Shown here: positions 8,995 through 16,880 of the stretch, piece after piece
Position numbering within the stretch: the stretch's first letter is position 1
How the letters are laid out: each line of letters begins with the position of its first letter
NCBI GenBank assembly: GCA_900544275.1
Contig: UQUU01000013.1
Location: 1-42,825, forward strand
Source: an uncultured Succiniclasticum sp.
GTDB taxonomy: Bacteria > Bacillota > Negativicutes > Acidaminococcales > Acidaminococcaceae
Length of the DNA: 42,825 bases
Reading direction: 5' to 3'
The notes under the pieces: generated by a model
Database searches by the model: none
The model's input: the letters and a program-made list of their open reading frames with translations, nothing else
What the model was told of the DNA's origin: nothing
Program-made: the position numbers and the translations under genes

Positions 8995-9014
8995 GAACAC
9001 AGGATTCGTATTCC

Positions 9015-10007
9015 TTATTTCTTTTTCAGGCCGATGGAATCCATGGTTTTATCTACCAGTTCGTAGTTTTCTGCCAGGAATTTGCCGAAAGCATCGCTGT
9101 CCTGATAAGCCAGATTCTGACCGGATTTCTTAGCGAATTCAACGAAGTCTTTATCTTTCATCGCTTTCGTAAAGATATCGGTGATTTCTTTCTTAATGGC
9201 CGGATCTACCTTCTTAGGCAGACCGATACCTCTCCAGGTACCGAATACTACGTTTACGCCCTGCTCTTTGAAAGTCGGAACTTCCGGGAACAGATCGGAG
9301 CGTTTGTCGTCCATAACGCCTAATATCTTCAACTGTCCGGCTTTGACCTGAGCCTGTACTTCCGCAACAGATACGGAAACGGCCTGGATGTGTTTGCCTA
9401 CCAGAGAAGTTACGGCGGGGCCTGCGCCTTCAAAAGGAACGTGTTTTACTTTGATTCCGGTCTGCTGGGCCATCAGACCGGCAGCAATATGCCAGACGGA
9501 ACCGGGAGCCGAGTTGCCGATGCTGATCTCATCGGGATGAGCCTTGGCATAATCCACAAATTCTTTCAGCGTGTTGTACGGAGCATCTTTCGGCACGGTC
9601 AACGCCGCCGCGTCTGTATTTACACGAATGACGGGATCAAAATCTTTATAGGTAAAAGGCGCCAGCTTCTGCGGCGGCATGGAATTCAATTCGAAAGTGA
9701 TCATGCCGATGCTATAACCGTCCGGTTTGGCATTCATAATGGCGGCATGACCGGTCGCGCCGCCACCGCCGGTAATGTTGGAAACCGTGATGGTTTTGCC
9801 TTTGGTCTCTTTTTCCGCTGCTTTGCACAGTGCCCGTAAAATAGCGTCAGTACCGCCGCCTGCGCCCCAGGGGCAGATCATGGTGATGTTTTTAGTCGGG
9901 TACTCCACTTTCTTTTCGCCTGCTTTTTTATCGCCGCCGCCACAGCCGGACAATAAAAGAGATACGCTCAGCGCAGACGCCAATGCTACTGCTAATTTTT
10001 TCTTCAT
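9015..10007 (-). CDS. tctC: Tripartite tricarboxylate transporter, solute-binding protein TctC
   Basis: This 330-residue lipoprotein belongs to the Bug/TctC family. The signal peptide MKKKLAVALASALSVSLLLS ends in an LSGC lipobox, so it is anchored on the outer face of the inner membrane. The mature part opens with YPTKNITMICPWGAGGGTDAILRAL, the family's ligand-loop signature, and carries GGGGATGHAAIMNAKPDGYSIG. It captures a carboxylate and delivers it to TctAB. The ATG at 10007 is chosen because GGAGGAG precedes it by seven bases and the signal peptide starts there; an upstream in-frame ATG at 10121 would add a non-signal-like extension. It is the first gene of tctCBA. Confidence 0.93.
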   Translation of the reverse strand: MKKKLAVALASALSVSLLLSGCGGGDKKAGEKKVEYPTKNITMICPWGAGGGTDAILRALCKAAEKETKGKTITVSNITGGGGATGHAAIMNAKPDGYSIGMITFELNSMPPQKLAPFTYKDFDPVIRVNTDAAALTVPKDAPYNTLKEFVDYAKAHPDEISIGNSAPGSVWHIAAGLMAQQTGIKVKHVPFEGAGPAVTSLVGKHIQAVSVSVAEVQAQVKAGQLKILGVMDDKRSDLFPEVPTFKEQGVNVVFGTWRGIGLPKKVDPAIKKEITDIFTKAMKDKDFVEFAKKSGQNLAYQDSDAFGKFLAENYELVDKTMDSIGLKKK

Positions 10008-10158
10008 GTAATACTCCTCCTTAGCTATTGATAGTCTATACCTGATACCGGGATCTCCCTTAGGGTACCCCGGGACCGCAACAATGTTAAGAAAAAATAA
10101 AACAAAATGAGCCGGCCGCAACCGACACGAACCGTTTTTTTAAATTTAAATCATTTTC

Positions 10159-10187
10159 ATTTTAACACTAAAAAAAGGTACCGTCAA
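10159..10187 (-). promoter_or_regulatory. tctC: Promoter of tctCBA
   Basis: On the minus strand TTGACG and TAAAAT are separated by exactly 17 bases, a near-consensus housekeeping sigma promoter. It predicts a leader of roughly 145 bases before the tctC start, long enough for post-transcriptional control, although no known riboswitch is recognised. Confidence 0.75.
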
Positions 10188-10259
10188 TTTATTATCCTCC
10201 TTTTCAAAATCCGGCAAGATCCCCCTGTTTCTCTTTATCAATAAGCACTTAAAGATATA

Positions 10260-10289
10260 TTGCTATTCCCTACTTAACGGGTATATAAT
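10260..10289 (+). promoter_or_regulatory. Promoter of the DASS symporter gene
   Basis: TTGCTA, an 18-base spacer and a perfect TATAAT stand about 80 bases before the symporter start. Together with the tctCBA promoter on the other strand this forms a divergent control region (10160-10290) between two carboxylate transport units. Confidence 0.6.
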
Positions 10290-10370
10290 CGGGACATAAA
10301 ATAGTGCGGATGTGTAGTGTCGATGTATCAATCAAACAATGTTTCAGAACTTGCGTAAGGGGGTATTTTT

Positions 10371-11888
10371 ATGTCTGAGGATATCAAAAAATCAAACCTT
10401 GTTGCTCCTGAAGGTCAGACACCGTTTGCCAAAAAATACGGTTTGCTGATTGCTCTGGCCGTATTGGTGGCCGTGCTTCTCATGCCGATGCCTGCCGGTC
10501 TTTCGGTAGCCGGTCACAGGATGTTGGCAATCCTGCTTTTCGCAGTAATCACCTGGATCACGGAAGCCGTTACGTATCCCGTCAGCGCCACGGTCATCGC
10601 TTCTCTGATGCTGTTGTTGCTTGGCACGGCCCCGGCGCTGGAACCGGCAGCCGCTGCCGCCGGCAAGACCATCGGGTTCGGCAAAGCCATTGCCATGACT
10701 TTCAGCGGGATCAGCGCCAGCGGTACTGTATTAGTAGGCGCTGCTATGTTCTTAGCTGCGGCAATGACCAACACCGGACTGGATAAACGTATCGCATTGA
10801 CGATTTTATCCAAGGTCGGTTCTAAAACAAACCGCATCGTGGCCGGTATGATTTTTGTCGGATTCGTACTCGCCTTCTTCGTTCCGAGCACTACGGCGCG
10901 CGTCGGCTGCATCATCCCTATCGTACTCGGTATCATCGCAGCGTTTAACCTGCCGCTGCAAAGCCGTTTCTCCGCTCTGTTAATGGTCGCCACTATTCAT
11001 GCGGCCAGCATTTGGAACATCGGCATAAAGACCGCCGCAGCACAGAACATGGTAGCGCTTGGCTTCATTGAAAAAGAATTCGGCGCCAGCATCACCTGGC
11101 TGCACTGGTTTATCACAGCGGCGCCTTATGCAGCGATTATGTCCGTGATTCTGTATTTCGTCTGCATGAAAATGCTGCCGGCGGAAATCAGCGAAGTAAA
11201 AGGCGGCGACGAAACGGTTAAAAAAGCCATGCTGGAGATGGGTTTCATGAGTCCGAAGGAGAAAAAGCTCCTTATCATCTCCCTTCTGCTGATTTTCTTC
11301 TGGGTCACGGAAAAAATCCTGCACCCGGTTTCCACTACCGCTTCTACCGTCATCGCGATTACCCTGATGTTCATGCCCGGCATTAACATCATGACCTGGA
11401 AAGAAGCACAGGCAAAAGTTTCCTGGGGTACGCTCGTACTGTTCGGCATCGGCATCAGCATGGGTTCCGCGCTTTTAAATACGAAAGCAGCCATGTGGAT
11501 AGCCAATAAGCTCGTGACGGAGATGGGGCTTGTAAACATGGGTGTTTTCGCAGTCTTTGCAATTTTAGCCGCATTCCTGATCATCGTACATCTGGGCTTT
11601 GCCAGCGCCACTGCGGTAGCTTCGTCCATGATCCCAATCATGATCGCCGTGCTGAAAAACCTGAACATCCAGGGGCTTAACATGGTGGATATCACGATGC
11701 TGCTCCAGTTCGTTGTCAGCTTCGGTTTTATCCTTCCGGTTAACTCTCCGCAGGGGATCCTGGCCTATGCAACCGAGACGTTCTCCGTCAAAGACTGCAT
11801 AAAAGTTGGTCTTCCCATTACCATCATCGGTTACTTACTGCTGCTGGTTTTTGCCAAGACATATTGGACAGTGCTGGGCATCCTTTGA
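10371..11888 (+). CDS. DASS (SLC13) family sodium/anion symporter
   Basis: The 505-residue protein has about a dozen hydrophobic segments after a cytoplasmic N-terminus of about 27 residues. It shows family features: the WITEAVTYPVSATVIA block, the re-entrant segment FVPSTTARVGCIIPI and, near the C-terminus, PVNSPQGILAYATETF. DASS proteins import di- and tricarboxylates (succinate, malate, citrate, 2-oxoglutarate) with sodium, or exchange them. GGGGG lies about eight bases before the ATG. The gene is monocistronic, with a good promoter and a strong terminator, and is divergent from tctCBA, which also handles carboxylates. The actual substrate cannot be decided. Confidence 0.88.
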   Translation: MSEDIKKSNLVAPEGQTPFAKKYGLLIALAVLVAVLLMPMPAGLSVAGHRMLAILLFAVITWITEAVTYPVSATVIASLMLLLLGTAPALEPAAAAAGKTIGFGKAIAMTFSGISASGTVLVGAAMFLAAAMTNTGLDKRIALTILSKVGSKTNRIVAGMIFVGFVLAFFVPSTTARVGCIIPIVLGIIAAFNLPLQSRFSALLMVATIHAASIWNIGIKTAAAQNMVALGFIEKEFGASITWLHWFITAAPYAAIMSVILYFVCMKMLPAEISEVKGGDETVKKAMLEMGFMSPKEKKLLIISLLLIFFWVTEKILHPVSTTASTVIAITLMFMPGINIMTWKEAQAKVSWGTLVLFGIGISMGSALLNTKAAMWIANKLVTEMGLVNMGVFAVFAILAAFLIIVHLGFASATAVASSMIPIMIAVLKNLNIQGLNMVDITMLLQFVVSFGFILPVNSPQGILAYATETFSVKDCIKVGLPITIIGYLLLLVFAKTYWTVLGIL

Positions 11889-11930
11889 TCCTCACACTGC
11901 TTACCAAACACCCTGTACATCTGCACACAC

Positions 11931-11970
11931 AAACAGCCTCGGATCTTTCGATCGAGGCTGTTTTACTTTT
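11931..11970 (+). terminator. Terminator of the symporter gene
   Basis: AACAGCCTCG (11932-11941) pairs with CGAGGCTGTT (11953-11962) and is followed by TTTTACTTTTT. It lies 43 bases after the symporter stop. Confidence 0.88.
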
Positions 11971-12077
11971 TGCTTTGTTACTTTTCCGGGTTCCCCGCGC
12001 ATTTTCCGTCAGGAAGCGGTAAGCGCCGCCGTCAGGTGTTTTACGCTGTCCGCAGGAGAAAACGATTTACTTTTTCC

Positions 12078-12878
12078 TCAGGGCTGCTTGCCGATATAGG
12101 CCAGGATGCCCCCGTCCACATAAAGGATATGGCCGTTTACAAAGTCGGAAGCGTCCGATGCCAGAAAGACAGCCGGGCCTTCCAGGTCTTCCGGTGTGCC
12201 CCAACGGGCCGCCGGCGTTTTGGCAATAATGAACTGATCGAAAGGATGGGGGCTGCCATCCGGTTGTTTTTCCCGCAAAGGCGCGGTCTGAGGCGTCGCA
12301 ATATAGCCCGGTCCGATGCCGTTGCACTGGATATTCGCCCCCCCGTATTCGGAGCAAATATTCCGGGTCAGCATTTTTAAACCGCCCTTAGCCGCCGCAT
12401 AAGCCGATACGGTCTCTCTGCCTAACTCGCTCATCATGGAGCAGATATTGATGATTTTCCCATGACCTTTTTGGATCATGCCGGGCAGCACCGCTTTGGC
12501 TACGATGAACGGGGCCGTCAAATCAATATCCACCACCTGGCGGAAATCGGCCACGCTCATTTCTATCATGGGGATCCGTTTGATGATCCCTGCATTATTG
12601 ACCAGAATATCAACCACGCCGAGCTCTTTTTCGATGGTCTTAACCAGTTCTGTGACCTGGGCCTCGTCCGTTACATCGGCGATATAGCCGTGGGCTTCGA
12701 TACCCTCCGCCCGATAGTCCGCCAGTGCCTGTTCCAGATGAGCCTGCCTCCGGCAGTTAAAGGCAATCCGCGCGCCGGCTTTTGCCAACGCCCTGGCAAT
12801 AGCAAAACCGATTCCGTAAGCGCCGCCGGTGACAAGCGCCACTTTACCTGCCAGCGAAAATTTATCTAAATATGCCAT
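12078..12878 (-). CDS. Gluconate 5-dehydrogenase / KduD-type short-chain dehydrogenase
   Basis: This 266-residue protein is a classical short-chain dehydrogenase: nucleotide-binding TGGAYGIG (17-24), NNAG, and a catalytic Ser with YAAAK around residues 155-160. The stretch IIKRIPMIEMSVADFRQV and the C-terminus NGHILYVDGGILAYIGKQP closely resemble enzymes annotated as gluconate 5-dehydrogenase in gut anaerobes. With kduI directly upstream it may instead reduce or oxidise a keto-deoxy sugar in uronate breakdown, as KduD does. The ATG at 12878 is preferred over the longer frame (12914) since GGAGGT precedes it and the family begins here. It probably shares a transcript with kduI, 224 bases upstream. 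Confidence 0.85.
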   Translation of the reverse strand: MAYLDKFSLAGKVALVTGGAYGIGFAIARALAKAGARIAFNCRRQAHLEQALADYRAEGIEAHGYIADVTDEAQVTELVKTIEKELGVVDILVNNAGIIKRIPMIEMSVADFRQVVDIDLTAPFIVAKAVLPGMIQKGHGKIINICSMMSELGRETVSAYAAAKGGLKMLTRNICSEYGGANIQCNGIGPGYIATPQTAPLREKQPDGSPHPFDQFIIAKTPAARWGTPEDLEGPAVFLASDASDFVNGHILYVDGGILAYIGKQP

Positions 12879-13102
12879 ATTCCATACCTCCTGTAACTCT
12901 GTCTTCCATAGCATAATACGCAGTGACCGTAATATGTATGCTTTTACTTATGTTTTATCCCACCCTATTTCATTGTTGCCACTTCACTGTGCAGCCTTAC
13001 GGCCTCTCCTTCTGTTACCATGTTGCGAAAAAGGTATGTGCGCCTTGCGTTTTTAATTAATTTGCGAGTCGAATCACAACGTACGCCGCTCTTACTATGA
13101 AT

Positions 13103-13945
13103 TTAGCGCAGATCCGGCGTTTTGATATCATCCATATCGGTAAAGGTTTTATTTTCCCCGCCCATGGCCCAGATAAAGGTGTAGTTGGCCGTGCCGCAGC
13201 CTGCATGAATGCTCCAGCTGGGGCTGATCACCGCTTCATCATTCTGCATGACGATATGACGGGTCTCCTGAGGCTGCCCCATCATATGAAAGACCACATT
13301 ATCTTCCGGGATCTCAAAATAGTAGTATACTTCCATGCGCCGTTCATGGGTATGCACCGGCATGGTATTCCACACGCTGCCGGTCTGTAACGCCGTCATC
13401 CCCATGGAAAGCTGGCAGGTTTCCAATACATCCGGATGGATGAACTGGTTGATCACCCGCTGGTTTGCCGTGTCCGAACTGCCACAGGGGACCTTGCGTG
13501 CGTCCTTAATAGTCAGTAACTTTGTCTGACAGGGTTTATGTGCCGGAGCGGAAACCATGTAAAACTTCGCCGGTTTGTCCGCGCTTTCACTGGTAAAAGC
13601 TACTTCTTTCGTACCCATGGTCACGTACAGACAGTCTTTGTAGCCCAGCTTGTACACTTCGCCGTCACAGACGATGCTGCCATTGCCCCCTACGTTAAAA
13701 ATACCGATCTCCCTGCGTTCCAGGATATAATGGGTGCCGAAATTGCGCATCACATCGATTCCCTCATCCAGAAAGACTTCCTTTTTTACCGGCATACAGC
13801 CAAATACCACCATCCGGTCTACATGAGAATAGGTAGCGGTGACGCGATCAGGTTGAAACAGCCCACTGATATGAAATTCCCGGCGCAGTTCCTCCGTAGT
13901 ATAGCGTTTCATATCGTTGGGATTGGCAGAATAACGAATATCCAT
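13103..13945 (-). CDS. kduI: 5-dehydro-4-deoxy-D-glucuronate isomerase
   Basis: The 280-residue cupin-type enzyme isomerises 5-keto-4-deoxyuronate, released from unsaturated pectin or glycosaminoglycan disaccharides, to 2,5-diketo-3-deoxygluconate. Metal ligands of the family are present: H198 and H200 in PVHTHERRME, E205 in the same segment, and H247 in SWSIHAGCG. Length equals that of known KduI. GGAGGT lies seven bases before the start. It is paired with an SDR in the KduD position, but no pectate lyase, unsaturated glucuronyl hydrolase, KDG kinase or uronate transporter is in the window, so the rest of the route must lie elsewhere. Confidence 0.95.
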   Translation of the reverse strand: MDIRYSANPNDMKRYTTEELRREFHISGLFQPDRVTATYSHVDRMVVFGCMPVKKEVFLDEGIDVMRNFGTHYILERREIGIFNVGGNGSIVCDGEVYKLGYKDCLYVTMGTKEVAFTSESADKPAKFYMVSAPAHKPCQTKLLTIKDARKVPCGSSDTANQRVINQFIHPDVLETCQLSMGMTALQTGSVWNTMPVHTHERRMEVYYYFEIPEDNVVFHMMGQPQETRHIVMQNDEAVISPSWSIHAGCGTANYTFIWAMGGENKTFTDMDDIKTPDLR

Positions 13946-14067
13946 CCGGATACCTCCTTTAGTAACTATGTACTTTATTAACTATGTAGATGTATGCGTA
14001 ACTCTCTTACTTGCACGCCTGTTATGTTTACTTACCACAAACCACTCTGTTTTTTACTGTTTCATTC

Positions 14068-14073
14068 ATTATA
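14068..14073 (-). promoter_or_regulatory. kduI: Putative -10 box for kduI
   Basis: On the minus strand TATAAT lies about 120 bases before kduI. The -35 position (about 14091-14096) reads AGAATC, far from consensus, and falls inside the palindrome described separately. That suggests regulator-dependent initiation. Confidence 0.4.
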
Positions 14074-14078
14074 GCACA

Positions 14079-14116
14079 AAATCCGGAACCGATTCTTTAG
14101 AACCGATCCCGGATTT
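14079..14116 (-). terminator. Palindrome after groEL: terminator and possible kduI operator
   Basis: AAATCCGG (14079-14086) pairs with CCGGATTT (14109-14116). Between them are two direct copies of GAACCGAT and a small TTCTAAAGAA hairpin. It lies 30 bases after the groEL stop and may end groESL transcription, but the T-tail is only TTTTG. It also covers the -35 area of the putative kduI promoter. Confidence 0.5.
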
Positions 14117-14145
14117 CTTAAAGGGGGGAATTTAGAAAGCTTATC

Positions 14146-15768
14146 TTACATCATGCCCGGCATTCCGCCTGCAGGCATGGGAGGCATAGCGGATTTTTCT
14201 TCCGGCTTATCTGCTACCAGGGTTTCCGTGGTCAGTACCATTGCGGCGATGGAGGCTGCGTTCTGCAGCGCGCTGCGGGTTACTTTGGTCGGATCTACGA
14301 TACCGGCTTCGATCATATCTACGTATTTTTCGTTCAGGGCATCAAAGCCTACACCCTTCTTGGAATGTTTTACTTTATCTACGATCACAGCGCCTTCCAG
14401 ACCGGAGTTTATGGCAATCTGACGTACCGGTTCTTCAATCGCGCGGCGCACGATCATCACGCCGGTCTTTTCATCGCCAACGGCTTTGATCTTATCCAGC
14501 ACAGTTTGTGCTTCCAGTAGTGCGGTGCCGCCGCCGGGTACGATGCCTTCTTCTACCGCTGCGCGGGTCGCGTTCAGCGCATCTTCCAGACGCAGTTTTT
14601 TGTCTTTCAGTTCGACTTCAGTGGCAGCGCCGACTTTGATCACGGCTACGCCACCAGCCAGTTTTGCCAGACGTTCCTGCAGTTTTTCTTTATCAAACTG
14701 GGAAGTGGTGTCAGGGATCTGTGCTTTGATCTGTTCTACGCGGGCTTTGATTTCCGCCTTTTTGCCGCCGCCATCAACGATGGTGGTCAGTTCTTTGCTG
14801 ACGCGAACCTGGCCTGCGCTACCCAGATCTTCCATGGTAGTGCTGTCCAGCTTACGGCCCATTTCTTCGCTGATCACGGTAGCGCCGGTGAGGATGGCAA
14901 TATCCTGCAGCATGGCTTTGCGGCGATCGCCGAAGCCGGGAGCCTTTACAGCTACAGCCTTAAAGGTGCCGCGCAGTTTGTTTACGACCAGGGTAGCCAG
15001 CGCTTCGCCTTCCACGTCTTCCGCAATGATCAGCAGTTCGCGGCCGGCCTGTACCACTTTTTCCAGTACGGGCATAATGTCCTGGATCACATTGATCTTG
15101 CGGTCCGTAATTAATACCAGCGGATTGCTCATGACCGCTTCCATTTTTTCCGCATCGGTAGCCATATAGGGCGAAATGTAACCACGGTCAAACTGCATGC
15201 CTTCCACCGTTTCCAGATGAGTTTCCATGGTTTTCGATTCTTCCACGGTAATTACGCCGTCATCGCCAACTTTTTCCATTGCGTCTGCAATCAGGCCGCC
15301 GATTTCTTCGTCGCCGGCAGAAATGGACGCCACCTGCGCCTTTGCAGATTTGGTTACTACCTTCTTGGAATCTTTCTTCAGCGCTTCGACCAACGCATCT
15401 ACTGCACTCCTGATCCCTTTTTTCAGGATCATGGGATTAGCGCCGGCAGCTACGTTTTTCATGCCTTCATGAATCATGGCCTGGGCCAGCAAAGTAGCGG
15501 TAGTGGTGCCGTCACCGGCCACATCGTTCGTCTTAGTGGCCACTTCTTTTACCAGCTGCGCACCCATATTTTCAAACGGGTCTTCCAGCTCAATATCCCG
15601 GGCAATGGTCACACCGTCGTTGGTGATGGTGGGAGCCCCGAATTTCTTGTCCAATACTACGTTACGGCCTTTCGGGCCCAGGGTAACTTTTACAGCATCA
15701 GCCAGTGCGTCAACACCGCGTTCCAGGCTGCGGCGAGCTTCTTCATTAAACAGAATTTGTTTAGCCAT
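14146..15768 (-). CDS. groEL: Chaperonin GroEL (60 kDa)
   Basis: This 540-residue ATP-driven chaperonin subunit forms the double-ring folding chamber capped by GroES. It starts MAKQILFNEEARRSLERGVD, has the ATP-site segment TLGPKGRNVVLDKKFGAPTITNDGVTIA, GDGTTTATLLA, and the C-terminal GGM-type tail ending MPAGGMPGMM. The ATG at 15768 follows a GGAGAG; a longer in-frame start at 15822 lies in the spacer and is not needed. It is the second gene of groESL, 171 bases after groES, under the CIRCE-controlled promoter. Confidence 0.97.
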   Translation of the reverse strand: MAKQILFNEEARRSLERGVDALADAVKVTLGPKGRNVVLDKKFGAPTITNDGVTIARDIELEDPFENMGAQLVKEVATKTNDVAGDGTTTATLLAQAMIHEGMKNVAAGANPMILKKGIRSAVDALVEALKKDSKKVVTKSAKAQVASISAGDEEIGGLIADAMEKVGDDGVITVEESKTMETHLETVEGMQFDRGYISPYMATDAEKMEAVMSNPLVLITDRKINVIQDIMPVLEKVVQAGRELLIIAEDVEGEALATLVVNKLRGTFKAVAVKAPGFGDRRKAMLQDIAILTGATVISEEMGRKLDSTTMEDLGSAGQVRVSKELTTIVDGGGKKAEIKARVEQIKAQIPDTTSQFDKEKLQERLAKLAGGVAVIKVGAATEVELKDKKLRLEDALNATRAAVEEGIVPGGGTALLEAQTVLDKIKAVGDEKTGVMIVRRAIEEPVRQIAINSGLEGAVIVDKVKHSKKGVGFDALNEKYVDMIEAGIVDPTKVTRSALQNAASIAAMVLTTETLVADKPEEKSAMPPMPAGGMPGMM

Positions 15769-15939
15769 TATATTCTCTCCTTCATAGTTCATTTCGTTCA
15801 TCAGTAAGTAAGTTATACACATGCAACAAGTCGTCTTTTTTATGCTCTTGTTCCGATTCTTACTTTACTTTGACCGTTCTTGTCTCTTATTCAAGCTTTT
15901 GTCATGCTTCGTTGCGTTACGAACACTGTTAAATTCGCC

Positions 15940-16242
15940 TTATTTCTTTTTCTTATCCGGCTCAACTACTGCTAAAATATCGCGTTCGGCCAAGATCAGG
16001 AGGTCTTCGCCTTCATATTTGATCTGGGTACCGCAATATTTCGCGAAAATAACGGAATCCCCGACTTTTACATCGACCGGCACGCGTTTACCTTCTACCA
16101 GCGCACCGCCGCCTACTGCCCGTACAGTCCCCTGCATGGGTTTTTCTTTCGATGCGGTGTCCGGAATAAAAATACCGCTTTTTGTCTTTTCTTCAACTTC
16201 ATCAGCCTTTACCACTACATTTGCGCCTAACGGTCTTAACAT
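15940..16242 (-). CDS. groES: Co-chaperonin GroES (10 kDa)
   Basis: The 100-residue product is the lid of the GroEL chamber. It has the family start LRPLGANVVVKADEVEEKTKSGI, the mobile loop around GIFIPDTASKEKPMQG, and the C-terminal EDLLILAERDILAVVE. A short lysine-rich tail (DKKKK) ends it. GGAGAAAT lies just before the start. It is the first gene of the heat-shock operon, about 80 bases after a perfect CIRCE element. Confidence 0.97.
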   Translation of the reverse strand: MLRPLGANVVVKADEVEEKTKSGIFIPDTASKEKPMQGTVRAVGGGALVEGKRVPVDVKVGDSVIFAKYCGTQIKYEGEDLLILAERDILAVVEPDKKKK

Positions 16243-16325
16243 TTAAATTTCTCCTTTCTCATTTGCCAATATTCATTCTACTGCTATGCCTCAGAATTTA
16301 TTTGAGGCTTTCCAAGCTTCATTTA

Positions 16326-16352
16326 TTAGCACTCAAATATTCCGAGTGCTAA
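16326..16352 (-). promoter_or_regulatory. CIRCE operator of groESL (HrcA site)
   Basis: TTAGCACTC and GAGTGCTAA are separated by nine bases, matching the CIRCE consensus perfectly. HrcA binds it to repress groESL at normal temperature. It overlaps the expected transcript start. Confidence 0.97.
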
Positions 16353-16363
16353 CTCCAATTATC

Positions 16364-16391
16364 ATTATAAGCATCCGTCAAAAAATTGCAA
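16364..16391 (-). promoter_or_regulatory. groES: Promoter of groESL
   Basis: Minus strand TTGCAA, 16-base spacer and TATAAT, placed so that transcription starts at the CIRCE element just downstream. This is the usual layout for HrcA-controlled housekeeping-sigma promoters. Confidence 0.75.
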
Positions 16392-16750
16392 TAGTCAAAA
16401 TGACAAAATCCATTAATTTTACATTTTTTTCATCATTTTTTTAATAATCGGACTTGATTTTTTGATTTCACCCTTCATTTCAGCTATTTTTGACCAATAA
16501 TTCACAAAGCTAAAGGTAAATATAGAAAAATAGCGATTTTAGCAATTTTCATCTCTGACTTTTTGACTTTATCTTTGTCCTGTCATGTAACTGTGCTATT
16601 TTTGCCGTTCCTTTGCCGATTGCATCGTTTTTCTTTGTCAGTTTTTTCCGCAGAGAAAGATCTGAAAGCGGCACGACCAAAAGATAGCTCCTTTGCGTTA
16701 CTTGTGTACGCCACTTTTATCTGTTACTTTTCTAAAAACGTAAATCAAAC
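16392..16750. other. Intergenic region upstream of groESL, no gene seen
   Basis: The stretch is AT-rich. An open frame on the plus strand (16563-16868) runs through a terminator hairpin and has no ribosome site, so it is dismissed. The region contains several GTCAAAAA-type repeats on both strands, including TGACTTTTTGACTTTATC at 16556-16573, whose complement recurs exactly at 28985-29002. A regulatory role is possible but unproven. Confidence 0.5.
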
Positions 16751-16788
16751 AAAAAAGCGACAGCAAATTCATGCTGTCGCCGTATTTT
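16751..16788 (-). terminator. Terminator after tsaD (works on both strands)
   Basis: GCGACAGCA (16757-16765) pairs with TGCTGTCGC (16772-16780). It is flanked by an A-run on one side and a T-run on the other, so it could end transcription in both directions. On the minus strand it lies about 100 bases after tsaD. Confidence 0.85.
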
Positions 16789-16880
16789 TTTCAGCGTTTC
16801 CCCTGTTAATCAAGGTCCTGCGAAGGAAAACCGGAGAAATAGCTCTGCGTAAGCAAATTCTAAACTAAGAAAATCCTAAG

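Noticed and set aside
16563..16868. Open frame of 101 codons on the plus strand between groESL and tsaD
   Set aside because: It runs through a bidirectional terminator hairpin, has no ribosome site and shows no family resemblance.
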